The translations under genes were made by a program, and so were the position numbers. A model generated the notes under the pieces. That model did no database searches and had not been told where the DNA came from. It was given only the letters and a program-made list of their open reading frames with translations. A stretch of 44,513 bases of DNA from Streptomyces sp. 8K308. Lineage in GTDB: Bacteria > Actinomycetota > Actinomycetes > Streptomycetales > Streptomycetaceae. The stretch lies in NCBI RefSeq assembly GCF_004348315.1, contig NZ_SMKC01000017.1, forward strand, positions 1 to 44,513, given 5' to 3'. Shown here piece after piece: positions 1 to 8,499 of this stretch (the first letter of the stretch is position 1; every line of letters begins with the position of its first letter).

Positions 1-284
1 GGGCGCGGCGGGGTGCGGGCGGCCTCGCGGACGGCGTCGGCCAGCGCCTCGAGGTCGTCCCCGCTCGGCCGGGCGGCGGCGGAGTCGATCGCGAGCCTGA
101 CGACCTCCCAGCCGCGGGGGGCGGTCAGCCGCTCCGAGTGCTCCGCGCAGAGGTCGTAGCAGTGGGGCTCGGCGTAGGTGGCGAGGGGGCCGAGGACGGC
201 GGTGGAGTCCGCGTAGACATATGTCAGCGTCGCCACGGCGGGGCGGGCGCACGCGGTGCGCGAACAGCGACGGACGGGGCTCAC
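1..284 (-). CDS. DUF3499 family protein (3' end outside window)
   Basis: The minus-strand translation from a GTG at 284 begins VSPVRRCSRTACARPAV and continues through a conserved block with YADSTAVLGPL and EPHCYDLCAEHSERLT to the window edge, giving 94 codons. The Cys pattern (one pair near the start, then CYDLC) looks like a small metal-binding fold, but this is inference. It matches the actinobacterial DUF3499 family, whose function is unknown. In actinobacteria this family sits next to the same metallopeptidase and whiB genes found here, which supports the call. It diverges from the metallopeptidase gene starting at 466. The C terminus lies before position 1. Confidence 0.85.
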   Translation of the reverse strand, partial: MSPVRRCSRTACARPAVATLTYVYADSTAVLGPLATYAEPHCYDLCAEHSERLTAPRGWEVVRLAIDSAAARPSGDDLEALADAVREAARTPPR

Positions 285-465
285 GATGTTGGACCGTACC
301 GCACTCCTGAGCGGGCCGCGACGACTCGGGGCGGCGTCACCCCGCCGTGTCGCCGCCGGGGTGTCCGCGGTGTGGGGATTCGTCTGGAGGTTCCGCGTTG
401 TCCGGTGCCGAGGGTGGTGCGCGTTCTGACCCCCGGGCCGTTCCGTCCTCTATGGTCGATGGTTG

Positions 466-930
466 ATGGACAGATCCAACAGCGTCCCCCCGGCCCCGTC
501 CGGCCCGGCCGGTCATCGGCATCGGGACCGGCACGGCCGCGGCATGCGCGGGCCGGTCGCCCCGCCGCAGGTGCCGCTCGCGGCCAGCCGCGCCGAGACC
601 TTCGATTCCCTCGTGCACGACTCGGCCGAGCGGCTGCGGCGGCGGCTGCCGCAGCTGACCTCGGTGGACTTCGCGGTGCAGGAGGTGCCCTGGTTGGAGG
701 GCGGCGGTGGGGCGGGGGCCGAGGCCGCCGACTCGGTGCCGCTCGGCCGGGTGGTGCGGGGTCGGCGCGGCCGCCCGGATCGGATCGTGGTCTACCGCAG
801 GCCGGTGGAGCTGCGCAGTCGGGACCGTGAGGAGCGCGCGCAGCTGGTGCACGAGGTCTGCGTCGAGCAGGCGGCCGACCTGCTCGGGCTCGCGCCCGAG
901 TCGGTCGACCCCCGGTACGGACAGGAATGA
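466..930 (+). CDS. Metallopeptidase-family protein with degenerate zinc motif
   Basis: 154 residues. The N-terminal 40 residues are disordered and rich in Pro, Arg and His. The core contains FDSLVHDSAERLRRRLPQL, a VPLGRVVRG strand and the IVVYRRPVE strand, followed by LVHEVCVEQAADLLGL near the C terminus. This layout is that of the minimal gluzincin family PF06262 (DUF1025-like), in which the helix normally carries HExxH. Here the second His is replaced (HEVCV), so zinc coordination is probably lost. Actinobacterial members of this locus are commonly degenerate in the same place (recalled knowledge). The ATG at 466 is preferred over a TTG one codon upstream. It faces the DUF5719 gene, whose stop lies 21 bp downstream. 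The biological role is unknown. Confidence 0.8.
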   Translation: MDRSNSVPPAPSGPAGHRHRDRHGRGMRGPVAPPQVPLAASRAETFDSLVHDSAERLRRRLPQLTSVDFAVQEVPWLEGGGGAGAEAADSVPLGRVVRGRRGRPDRIVVYRRPVELRSRDREERAQLVHEVCVEQAADLLGLAPESVDPRYGQE

Positions 931-951
931 GGGGCCGGACAGGGGGGCGGG

Positions 952-2481
952 TCAGTCGAGCAGGATCGACAGGTCCTGGCCGGTCTCGGGGACCTCGACG
1001 GCCGAGCGGTCGTCGGGGAGGGTCTGGACGGTGAAGACGCGGTCGGCCGAGTCGCCCATGGTGAGGGTGCGCGCGGCGAACAGCGGGGCGCCGTTCGGCC
1101 GCACGGTGATCGCGTAGCTGCCCTCGGTGCCTTCGGGGATCTCGGGGGTGACGGTGAGGGTGGTCGCGCCGTCGACGGTGTAGGTCTCGGTGACCGGCTC
1201 GCCGCCCTCGGTGCCGGCGGAGATGGTGACGGAGACCTCGACCGCGTCGCCCGGGGCGACCAGCGCCAGGGTGGTGCCTGAGCCCGTGTTGCCGGAGACG
1301 GTGGCGCGCTCCTCGATGGCGGAGGTGGCGGGGATGAACGCCATCTCGGCGGCGTCCTCCTCGCCGCCGACGACTTGGAGCGCGGCCACCACGCGGCCGT
1401 CGTCCGAGCCGCCGGCGGGGGTCAGCACCAGTGAACTGGCCTCGCCCTGGGTGAGGTTGCCGAGGTCGAGGGCGGTGAGCTCGCCGGAGCGCAGCGACAC
1501 GGTCTCGAAGCCAGCCGGGGTGATGGTGCCGCCCGGGCCGGCCAAGCCCACCTCCAGGGTGACGTCCTCGTCGCCGGGCGCGAACGCGACCAGCCGCACG
1601 CCGGTGGCCGCGGCCGGGATGCCGGGCAGCACGACGGGGCCGCCGGCCGGCGCGGTGGCGGGCGGCAGCCAGTCGGCGCCGCGCTGGTCGTCGACGGCCT
1701 CGATCTGGGCGCCGATCCGGCCGGTGCGGGCGGTGACGTGCACGGCCAGGTCGCCGAGCGGCTCGTCGGTCAGGGTGGAGAGCCGGACCGGGACGGTGGT
1801 GCCGCCGGGGACGGTGAAGCCCTCGGCGGTGTCCGTCTCGACCCGGCCCTCGGGGCCGTACAGCTCGATGTCGACGACGGTGGCGGCGGCGTCCGGATTG
1901 GTGATGTGGACGTAGTCGTGGCGGCTGTCGGCGGTGCTCGCGCCGGCGAACCAGAACTCGGTGTCCGGGGTCTGGCAGGCGGTGCCGAGCAGGCCGCGGC
2001 CCGTGCCGGCCTCCACGCGGGTGGTCTGCTGCACGGTCCAGCCGGGGGCGAGGCCCGCCTCGGCGATGCCGGTGAGCGCGGGGGCGCCCGCGTCGGTGAC
2101 GGTGACGGTGACCGGCGCGCCCGGCTCGGCGAGCGGCGCCACGGGCTCGGCCTCCGCGTCGTCCGGGCTCTCGGTGATCTCGTCGTCGGTGGCGCCCGGC
2201 GAGTACTCGGGGGCGGGCAGCAGCGCGGCGCTGCTCTCGCCCTCGTTCTCCGACGCCGGGGGCCCGTCGTCCGGCGGCGGGGTGAAGGCGGTGTACCAGG
2301 TGGTGGCGGACTCGGAGGCGCTGGGCCGCGGGCAGGTGAGCGCGCTGCGCTCGACCGGGCGTGGCAGCCGTGCCTCCAGGGTCCGCACCTCGACGTCGTC
2401 GGCGGGCCGCAGCATGGCGGCGCCGGTGACGGCGGCCAGCGCCGCGACGCCGGCCAGCAGGGACATGGTCGCGCGGTTCAC
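952..2481 (-). CDS. DUF5719 family secreted or membrane-anchored protein
   Basis: 509 residues. An N-terminal hydrophobic segment (about residues 6-24) serves as a signal anchor. An acidic Pro/Glu-rich linker (about 50-120) follows, and then roughly 380 residues of beta-rich repeats with many Val, Thr and Gly. Motifs such as WFAGASTA and DYVHITNPD are those of the DUF5719 family found in actinobacteria. The protein is predicted to be mostly extracytoplasmic. The GTG start overlaps the stop of the upstream glycosyltransferase gene (GTGA overlap at 2478-2481), indicating translational coupling, so it probably works with that membrane glycosyltransferase at the cell surface. No catalytic residues are recognisable and the function is unknown. 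Confidence 0.85.
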   Translation of the reverse strand: MNRATMSLLAGVAALAAVTGAAMLRPADDVEVRTLEARLPRPVERSALTCPRPSASESATTWYTAFTPPPDDGPPASENEGESSAALLPAPEYSPGATDDEITESPDDAEAEPVAPLAEPGAPVTVTVTDAGAPALTGIAEAGLAPGWTVQQTTRVEAGTGRGLLGTACQTPDTEFWFAGASTADSRHDYVHITNPDAAATVVDIELYGPEGRVETDTAEGFTVPGGTTVPVRLSTLTDEPLGDLAVHVTARTGRIGAQIEAVDDQRGADWLPPATAPAGGPVVLPGIPAAATGVRLVAFAPGDEDVTLEVGLAGPGGTITPAGFETVSLRSGELTALDLGNLTQGEASSLVLTPAGGSDDGRVVAALQVVGGEEDAAEMAFIPATSAIEERATVSGNTGSGTTLALVAPGDAVEVSVTISAGTEGGEPVTETYTVDGATTLTVTPEIPEGTEGSYAITVRPNGAPLFAARTLTMGDSADRVFTVQTLPDDRSAVEVPETGQDLSILLD

Positions 2482-5400
2482 CGCTGGTCGCTCCCGTCGC
2501 CGTAGTCGCCCGGATAGTCATACGGCGCGACATACTTCTGGTCGTAGTCCTGGTCGCCCCAGCCGTCGTGGCCCTGCTGCCGCGGGATCGGCTGGCCGGC
2601 CTGGGGGTAGGCCGCCGGGTCCTGGTACTCGGGCTGTTGGAACTCCGACTGCCGGTACTCGGGCTGCTGGTACTCGGGCTGCTGGTACTCGGGTGGGTAC
2701 CCGGGTGGGTACCCGGGCTGCTGGTACTGGCCCTGATAGGGCTGCTGGTAGCCGGGGTCGGCCCACTGGTCCTGGGCATGGGCCGCCTGCTGCGGGACGT
2801 AGGCGGGCTCCGGCCGCGGCGCGTCCTCGGCCGGCGGCGCGGGAGTCGGCTCGGCCTCGGCCTCGGCGGCGGCCATGCGGCGGGCCCGGCGGCCCTGGGG
2901 GGCCTCGGCGGGCGGCGCGTCCTCCTCGGGCAGGTCGTCGTCGAGCTCGCGGCGCCGGCCGGGCAGCGCGAGCACCGTCAGCACCAGCAGCGCGAAGCCC
3001 TGGGTCCACACCCACGCGGTGTGGGTGGTGGGCGTCTCGTGGACGATGTCGAGCCGGCCGCCGCCCTCCGGGAGCTCGAAGCCCTGCGCCCAGCCCAGGG
3101 TGACGGGGGTCAGCGGCGCGCCGTCGAGCGTGGCCCGCCAGTCGGGCGAGGCGGCGTCGGCCAGCCGCAGGACGCGGCCGGCCGGCCCCTCGGGCAGGTC
3201 GGTGTGGACCTCGACGGCGCCGGCCGGGACCGGTAGGGGCTCGGCGTCGGCGCCCTCGCCCTCCTCGGGCGGGAGCACGGTGACCCGGGAGACCTCGCTG
3301 CCGACCCGCCACAGGGCGCTGCCGTCCTCCTGGCTGAGCCGCTGGAGTCCCGGGGTGGTGTCGAGGACCCGGTGCAGGCCGCGCGGGGACCCGTCCTTGA
3401 CCAGCACGTAGCGGATGGCGTACTCGGCGAGCACGGCGGTCTGGTCGGCGCCAGAGCCGGCGGCGAGGTTGCCCACCGCGCGGCCCAGGTCCGTGTCGTC
3501 GCCGACGAGTTCGGCGAGCTCCGCGTCGCCGAGCCGGGCGCCGGAGCCGCGGGTCAGGGTGTAGTCGACGTGACCTGGCGAGCCGCCGTTCGAGCCGCTG
3601 GCGCCGGCCAGCACCAGGGTACGTGCCTGGTCGCGGGTGGAGCTCTCCTCGGCGACGAACGCCGGCACCTGCACGGGGTTGGCCCGCTCGAGCGGGCCCG
3701 CGGCGCCGGAGAGGATCCAGCCGGCGGCGACCAGCAGCGGTCCCGCGGCCGAGGCGCCCGCGATGGCGACGGCGACCGGCTGCCGCCAGCCGAAGCTCTG
3801 GGCGGCGACCCGGTAGCGGGCGCCGTCGGCGCCGAGCACGGCGGCGGACAGCAGGGCGAGGCCGTAGACCAGGGTGGCGGGGCCCGCCCAGCCCTCGCCG
3901 TCCGACCAGACGGCGAACACGAGGCCGACCAGGGCGCAGGCCCAGGCGGCGAGGATGGCGAGCCGCCGCTCGGCGCGCAGCAGGGCCGCGAGCGCGGCGA
4001 GCACGAGACCGGCGAGCAGCCAGGTGGCGGGGGTGCCGGGGCCGCCGGGGTTGATGTTGAGCAGTTGGAAGGCGCCGGCCTGGGCGGTGCTGAACGGCAG
4101 CCCGACCTCGCGCAGGAAGTCGGACGGGCTCAGCAGCACCGACCAGGACCAGGGGCCGAGCAGCACGGCCGGGGTGAGCAGCGCGGCGGCGAAGCGCGAC
4201 ACGCGGGCGCGGCGCGGCCCCGGCTCCTGGCGGAGCGGCAGGACGAGGGCGAGCACGGCGAGCAGCACGGCCATGGGCCACACGACGGGCGTGAAGGCGG
4301 TGGCGGCGGTCAGCAGCAGGGCGCAGGCCCAGGCGGCGCGCCAGGAGCCGCGGCCCGTCGGGTTGGCGAGGCCGGCGGCGGCGACGGCGGTGCGGGCGAG
4401 CGGCGGCAGCAGCACGGCGAGCACGGCGGTGCCGATCCGGCCGGAGGCCAGGGCGCCGGTGACGGCGGGCAGGAAGGCGTAGGCGACGCTGGCCCAGGCG
4501 CGCAGCAGCCGGGACATGACCAGCGGCGTGGAGCTGAAGTAGGCGCTGACGCCGGCGAGCGGCACCGAGGCCACCAGCAGCAGCGTCATGGCGAGCCCGG
4601 GGCTGCCGAATAGCAGGCTGGAGAGCAGCGCGAGCAGGCCGAGGTAGGGCGGGGCCGAAGCGTCGCCACCGGTGCCGACGGGCTGCCAGGTCTCCAGGTA
4701 GCGGTCCCACAGGGCGTCGGCCTCGCCCGGCGCCGGCAGCAGGGCGCCGCCGGTGAGGGCGCCGGAGCCGAGCAGGCCGCGGCAGGCGAGCAGCGAGGCG
4801 AGGAAGAGGACCAGGAAGAGCATGGGGCCCGGGCGGCGGGCCAGCCGCCTGATCCGGGCGAACTGCTCGATCTCCAGGGAGTCCGCCTCGTCGTCGGTCG
4901 GCCCCGACTCGACGGCGCCGTGCCGGCCGCCGGAGGAGGCGGCGGGCTCAGAGCGCCCGCCGACGTTGCTGACGACCTGTTCCAGGGTGGTGCGGACGGT
5001 GGCGCCCGCCGGCGGGAAGTAGGGGCGGAGCTCCTTGGGGTCGGTGCCCGGGTCGGCGATGGAGCGGCGGCGGCGCCGGGCCCCGAGGACGCGTCCCGGC
5101 ACCAGCAGGGTGGAGAGCAGCCCGGCGGCCTCGTCGAGGGCGCGCCCGGGGAGCTTGCCGACGAGGTAGCCGAGGACCCGCAGCAGGGTGCCGAGGACAA
5201 GCCTGAAGAGGACCCACGGCAGCGCCGCGGTGCGGGCGTTGACGAGCAGCGTGTAGACGGCGGCGGCCTTGTCGACGCGGTGCGGGCTGCCGCCCAGCCG
5301 GCCGGCGCAGTCGATGGTGCGGCGCTCGCGGGAGGCGGCCTCGGCGTGCCGCAGGACGGCGCCCGGCGCGATCAACACCCGGTGTCCCGCGGCCTGGGCG

Positions 5401-6131
5401 CGCCAGCAGAGGTCGACGTCGTCGCGCATCAGCGGCAGGCGCTTGTCGAAGCCGCCGAGCCGGTCGAAGACGTCGCGTCTGACGAGCATGCCGGCGGTGG
5501 AGACCGAGAGGACCGGTCTGACCTGGTCGTGTTGGCCCTGGTCCTGCTCGCGGCGGTCGAGTCCGGTCCAGCGGCGGCCGCTGTTGGCGATGGAGACGCC
5601 GACCTCGAGCAGCTGCCTGCGGTCGTACCAGCCACGGAGCTTGGCGCCGATGACGGCGGCGGACGGGCTGGCGTCGGCCTGACGCAGCAGCTCGAGCAGC
5701 GCGTCGGGCTCGGGGGCCGCGTCGTCGTGGAGCAGCCACAGCCAGTGGACCGGTTCGCCGTGCGGGAGTTCGGGCAGGTCGTAGACGTCGTTGTTCCACG
5801 TGCGGGTGGTGGGGTCCCAGGCGCTCGGCCGCTTCAGATAGGGCAGGTCGTCCGGGGTGAGCACGGGCGCGGTGCGGACCGCCTCGGCGACGGCGGCACC
5901 GAAGCCGGTGCGGCGGGCGAGGTGGAGCACGCGTTCGGGGCCGATGGCGTCGCTGACCAGGGTGGCCGAGGAGTCGGCGCTGCCGGTGTCGGCGGCGATG
6001 ACGTCCTGGATCTGGCGATCCTGGCCGAGCAGGCCCGCAAGCACCTCGGGGAGCCAGCGTTCGCCGTCATGCGAGACGAGCACCGCCGTGACGACGTGCT
6101 GGGGGAATTCGGGATGACGTTGCACGGACAT
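2478..6131 (-). CDS. Large multi-pass membrane glycosyltransferase, GT2 family
   Basis: 1217 residues. Residues about 1-290 form a GT-A glycosyltransferase domain: VTAVLVSHDGERWLPEVLAGL at the nucleotide-binding start (the family's VVVxxxN region), LLHDDAAPEPDAL supplying the metal-binding DxD-type motif, and MRDDVDLCWRAQAAGHRV matching the catalytic ED-type motif. About ten or more hydrophobic helices follow between roughly 290 and 800, then an extracytoplasmic segment, one further helix near 1030, and a long Pro/Gln/Tyr/Glu tail from about 1060 containing repeated YQQPE-type units. It probably transfers sugars to a lipid-linked or envelope acceptor; the substrate cannot be read from sequence. 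The gene is coupled to the DUF5719 gene and lies downstream of whiB in the same orientation, with a 115-bp gap. The tail is probably cytoplasmic and disordered. Confidence 0.88.
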   Translation of the reverse strand: MSVQRHPEFPQHVVTAVLVSHDGERWLPEVLAGLLGQDRQIQDVIAADTGSADSSATLVSDAIGPERVLHLARRTGFGAAVAEAVRTAPVLTPDDLPYLKRPSAWDPTTRTWNNDVYDLPELPHGEPVHWLWLLHDDAAPEPDALLELLRQADASPSAAVIGAKLRGWYDRRQLLEVGVSIANSGRRWTGLDRREQDQGQHDQVRPVLSVSTAGMLVRRDVFDRLGGFDKRLPLMRDDVDLCWRAQAAGHRVLIAPGAVLRHAEAASRERRTIDCAGRLGGSPHRVDKAAAVYTLLVNARTAALPWVLFRLVLGTLLRVLGYLVGKLPGRALDEAAGLLSTLLVPGRVLGARRRRRSIADPGTDPKELRPYFPPAGATVRTTLEQVVSNVGGRSEPAASSGGRHGAVESGPTDDEADSLEIEQFARIRRLARRPGPMLFLVLFLASLLACRGLLGSGALTGGALLPAPGEADALWDRYLETWQPVGTGGDASAPPYLGLLALLSSLLFGSPGLAMTLLLVASVPLAGVSAYFSSTPLVMSRLLRAWASVAYAFLPAVTGALASGRIGTAVLAVLLPPLARTAVAAAGLANPTGRGSWRAAWACALLLTAATAFTPVVWPMAVLLAVLALVLPLRQEPGPRRARVSRFAAALLTPAVLLGPWSWSVLLSPSDFLREVGLPFSTAQAGAFQLLNINPGGPGTPATWLLAGLVLAALAALLRAERRLAILAAWACALVGLVFAVWSDGEGWAGPATLVYGLALLSAAVLGADGARYRVAAQSFGWRQPVAVAIAGASAAGPLLVAAGWILSGAAGPLERANPVQVPAFVAEESSTRDQARTLVLAGASGSNGGSPGHVDYTLTRGSGARLGDAELAELVGDDTDLGRAVGNLAAGSGADQTAVLAEYAIRYVLVKDGSPRGLHRVLDTTPGLQRLSQEDGSALWRVGSEVSRVTVLPPEEGEGADAEPLPVPAGAVEVHTDLPEGPAGRVLRLADAASPDWRATLDGAPLTPVTLGWAQGFELPEGGGRLDIVHETPTTHTAWVWTQGFALLVLTVLALPGRRRELDDDLPEEDAPPAEAPQGRRARRMAAAEAEAEPTPAPPAEDAPRPEPAYVPQQAAHAQDQWADPGYQQPYQGQYQQPGYPPGYPPEYQQPEYQQPEYRQSEFQQPEYQDPAAYPQAGQPIPRQQGHDGWGDQDYDQKYVAPYDYPGDYGDGSDQR

Positions 6132-6246
6132 CGAGGTGCGGACCCCGGTTCGCTGGAGGGTGGTGGACGTCGCACCACACTAGCGGCTGGGAGTGTCAGG
6201 GCCCCTCGGTCCACCGGACGGCCGTCGAACGGTCGTCAAACCGCCG

Positions 6247-6510
6247 TCAGACGGCGGCCTTCTTCAGGCGGCGGCGTTCACGCTCGGACAATCCGCCCCA
6301 GATTCCGAACCGTTCGTCGTTGGCCAGGGCGTATTCGAGACATTCGGAGCGGACCTCGCAGGCGAGGCAGACCTTCTTGGCCTCGCGTGTGGATCCACCC
6401 TTCTCGGGGAAGAAGGACTCCGGGTCGGTCTGGGCGCACAGCGCGCGCTCCTGCCAGCCGAGTTCTTCGTCCGCCTCGTCGACCAGCAGTTGCTGGAACA
6501 GCTCGGTCAT
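6247..6510 (-). CDS. whiB: WhiB, iron-sulfur developmental transcription regulator
   Basis: 87 residues, the exact size and nearly the exact sequence expected for Streptomyces WhiB. The four cluster-ligand cysteines are C25, C48, C51 and C57 (C-x22-C-x2-C-x5-C). The G-I-W-G-G turn is at 69-73, and a basic C-terminal tail (ERERRRLKKAAV) binds DNA. In Streptomyces WhiB acts jointly with WhiA to trigger sporulation septation (established). The mycobacterial counterpart is WhiB2. The ATG at 6510 is the only reasonable start. The 509 bp upstream is non-coding and lower in GC, consistent with an elaborate developmental promoter. It is oriented like the glycosyltransferase gene downstream and divergent from the cysteine dioxygenase gene. 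Confidence 0.97.
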   Translation of the reverse strand: MTELFQQLLVDEADEELGWQERALCAQTDPESFFPEKGGSTREAKKVCLACEVRSECLEYALANDERFGIWGGLSERERRRLKKAAV

Positions 6511-7019
6511 ATGCGCGCCCCTCGTCTTCTTTGCGTCCCCGTGATGCCGTCGTTATCGATACCGCTCGAACGACATGAGTGAAATTACAAGTGGGGTCGC
6601 CGCCCGGACAAGCCACGATCTGCCATTCACCCGATGATTCACCCTGTGGCACCACAGCCATACGGAAAGTGTTCAAATCGCCACAAATTATGCGCGTTCG
6701 CCCGCCCGCGCCGGCCGTATCCCTCGCTCCCCCTCCCCTGTCCGTCCCGTGTGTGAGGAAGGACGAACGAGACACCGGATTTGTTGCGACCGGCGGACGT
6801 CAGCGACGAAGATCACAGCGGGATCACGGATGGGCAACGCGGCACCTGTCCGGCCCACCCCGCTCATAAACCATTCCGCATCCGCGGCGACCGGAAGTGA
6901 TGAAACAATGGCCGCGGTCGCGCGTTCAGTTGACGTCGGCGCGGCCACGCCGTTCCAGTAGGGCATCCTTCGAGTCCGACTTCGACCAACCGAGCTCTCC
7001 GAGGCACACCTCAGACCCC
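6511..7019. promoter_or_regulatory. whiB / cysteine dioxygenase intergenic control region
   Basis: About 509 bp without a convincing gene and visibly richer in A/T than its surroundings. On the plus strand ATTCACCC occurs twice, at 6625-6632 and 6637-6644 (12-bp spacing). On the whiB strand each copy reads GGGTGAAT, and one forms CGGGTGA. Right beside it is the palindrome CTGTGG-CA-CCACAG (6644-6657). CGGGTGA resembles, from memory, the conserved half of the BldM-WhiI heterodimer site described at Streptomyces whiB promoters; assigning it here is inference. The elements lie 115-150 bp upstream of the whiB start codon. Nothing else is recognised towards 7019. Confidence 0.5.
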
Positions 7020-7520
7020 ATGGACAACGACAACGAAATCGCCGGCAACCCGCTGGCGATCCCGCATCTACTGCCGCCCGTTCCCGAGCACCCCGCCACC
7101 GTGGCGGAGTTCGCCGCCCTGGCCACCGCGCTGGCCGGGGACCGGGAGTGTTGGGCGCCCCTGGTGCGGTACGACCCGAGTAGCCGCTGGTACCACCGGC
7201 TGCGCACCGGGCCCGGGTACGAGGTGTGGCTGCTGAGCTGGGTGCCGGGGCAGGGCAGCGGGTGGCACGACCACGGCGAGTCGAGCGGCGTCTACGGCGT
7301 GCTCGCCGGCGCGTTGACCGAGACGACCGCCGACCGGGGCGGCCGGGTGCTCACCCCGGGCTCGCTGCGGGTCCTCGCGCCCGGCTTCGTGCACGAGGTG
7401 GTCAACGCCTCGCTGGAGCCGGCCGTCAGCCTGCACGTCTACTTCCCGGGGCTCACCCAGATGCGGATGCACCCGCGGTCCCGTTCCGCACCCGTGCCGC
7501 GCGACGCCCTGGCCTGCTGA
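7020..7520 (+). CDS. Cysteine dioxygenase family protein (cupin)
   Basis: 166 residues from the ATG at 7020. The cupin iron ligands are visible as H83 and H85 (WHDHGESSG) and H125 (GFVHEVVN), with the conserved strand VSLHVYFPG after them. This matches the bacterial type I cysteine dioxygenase family (PF05995), which oxidises L-cysteine with O2 to cysteine sulfinate; some bacterial members prefer other thiols, so the substrate is not certain. The reading frame is open further upstream, but that extension lacks family similarity, so the later ATG is chosen. The gene is divergent from whiB and precedes fbiA by 13 bp, a placement conserved in streptomycetes. No direct F420 role is known for it. 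Confidence 0.85.
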   Translation: MDNDNEIAGNPLAIPHLLPPVPEHPATVAEFAALATALAGDRECWAPLVRYDPSSRWYHRLRTGPGYEVWLLSWVPGQGSGWHDHGESSGVYGVLAGALTETTADRGGRVLTPGSLRVLAPGFVHEVVNASLEPAVSLHVYFPGLTQMRMHPRSRSAPVPRDALAC

Positions 7521-7533
7521 CAGACTGACGGGC

Positions 7534-8499
7534 ATGCGACGCATCGTGGTTCTCTCCGGCGGCATCGGCGGCGCCCGCTTCCTGCGTGGGCTGAAGCGGG
7601 CCGCTCCCGACGCGGACATCACCGTCATCGGCAACACCGGGGACGACATCCATCTGTTCGGCCTCAAGGTCTGTCCCGACCTCGACACCGTGATGTACAC
7701 GCTGGGCGGCGGCATCCACGAGGGCCAGGGCTGGGGCCGCGCGGACGAGACCTTCACGGTCAAGGAGGAGTTGGCCGCCTACGGCGTCGGGCCCGAGTGG
7801 TTCGGCCTCGGCGACCGGGACTTCGCGACCCACATCGTGCGCACCCAGATGATGGAGGCCGGCTACCCGCTCAGCGCGGTCACCGAGGCGCTGTGCCAGC
7901 GCTGGCGGCCGGGCGTCCGGCTGCTGCCGATGACGGACGACCGGGTCGAGACCCACGTGCTGATCGACGACGGGGTCGGCGGCCGCAAGGCGGTGCACTT
8001 CCAGGAGTACTGGGTGCGGCTGCGGGCCGCCGTCCCCGCGCACGCGGTGGTGCCGGTCGGCGCCGAGCAGGCGTCGCCTGCGCCCGGCGTGCTGCAGGCC
8101 ATCGAGGCCGCGGACGTCATCCTCTTCCCGCCGTCCAACCCGGTGGTGAGCGTGGGCACCATCCTGGCCGTGCCCGGCATGCGCGAGGGCATCGCGGAGG
8201 CGGGGGTGCCGGTCGTCGGCCTGTCGCCGATCGTCGGCGACGCGCCGGTGCGCGGCATGGCCGACAAGGTGCTCGCGGCCGTCGGCGTCGAGGCCACCGC
8301 CGCGGCGGTGGCCCGGCACTACGGCTCAGGGCTGCTCGACGGCTGGCTGGTGGACACCATCGACGCGCACGTGGTCAAGGCGGTGGAGGACGACGGCATC
8401 CGCTGCCGGGCGGTGCCGCTGATGATGACCGACATCGAAGCGGCGGCGGCCATGGCCACCGCCGCGCTCGAGCTCGCCGAGGAGGTCGGGGCGGCGTGA
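7534..8499 (+). CDS. fbiA: FbiA / CofD, 2-phospho-L-lactate (or PEP) transferase of F420 biosynthesis
   Basis: 321 residues. The start [19 protein letters not shown] is the signature Gly-rich nucleotide-binding start of CofD/FbiA, followed by [32 protein letters not shown]-type ([14 protein letters not shown]) and [17 protein letters not shown] motifs are also typical. The enzyme joins the deazaflavin Fo to a phosphoenolpyruvate- or lactate-derived guanylyl donor, making (dehydro-)F420-0 in the cytoplasm (established for the family). The length is normal. Its stop overlaps the fbiB start (GTGA), so the two are translationally coupled. The Fo-forming gene fbiC and the guanylyltransferase fbiD are not in this window. 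Confidence 0.96.
   Translation: MRRIVVLSGGIGGARFLRGLKRAAPDADITVIGNTGDDIHLFGLKVCPDLDTVMYTLGGGIHEGQGWGRADETFTVKEELAAYGVGPEWFGLGDRDFATHIVRTQMMEAGYPLSAVTEALCQRWRPGVRLLPMTDDRVETHVLIDDGVGGRKAVHFQEYWVRLRAAVPAHAVVPVGAEQASPAPGVLQAIEAADVILFPPSNPVVSVGTILAVPGMREGIAEAGVPVVGLSPIVGDAPVRGMADKVLAAVGVEATAAAVARHYGSGLLDGWLVDTIDAHVVKAVEDDGIRCRAVPLMMTDIEAAAAMATAALELAEEVGAA

Noticed and set aside
281..2779. Very long open frames opposite the DUF5719 and glycosyltransferase genes, and similar ones elsewhere (3372-4613, 4920-6578, 13165-15927, 16414-18066).
   Set aside because: These are antisense or shifted readings of GC-rich genes. They are low-complexity in Arg, Gly, Ala and Pro with no family motifs.
7797..8495. 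Upstream extension of the fbiB frame into fbiA.
   Set aside because: The extension is Arg/Gly-rich nonsense overlapping fbiA. The GTG at 8496 gives the expected FbiB N terminus.
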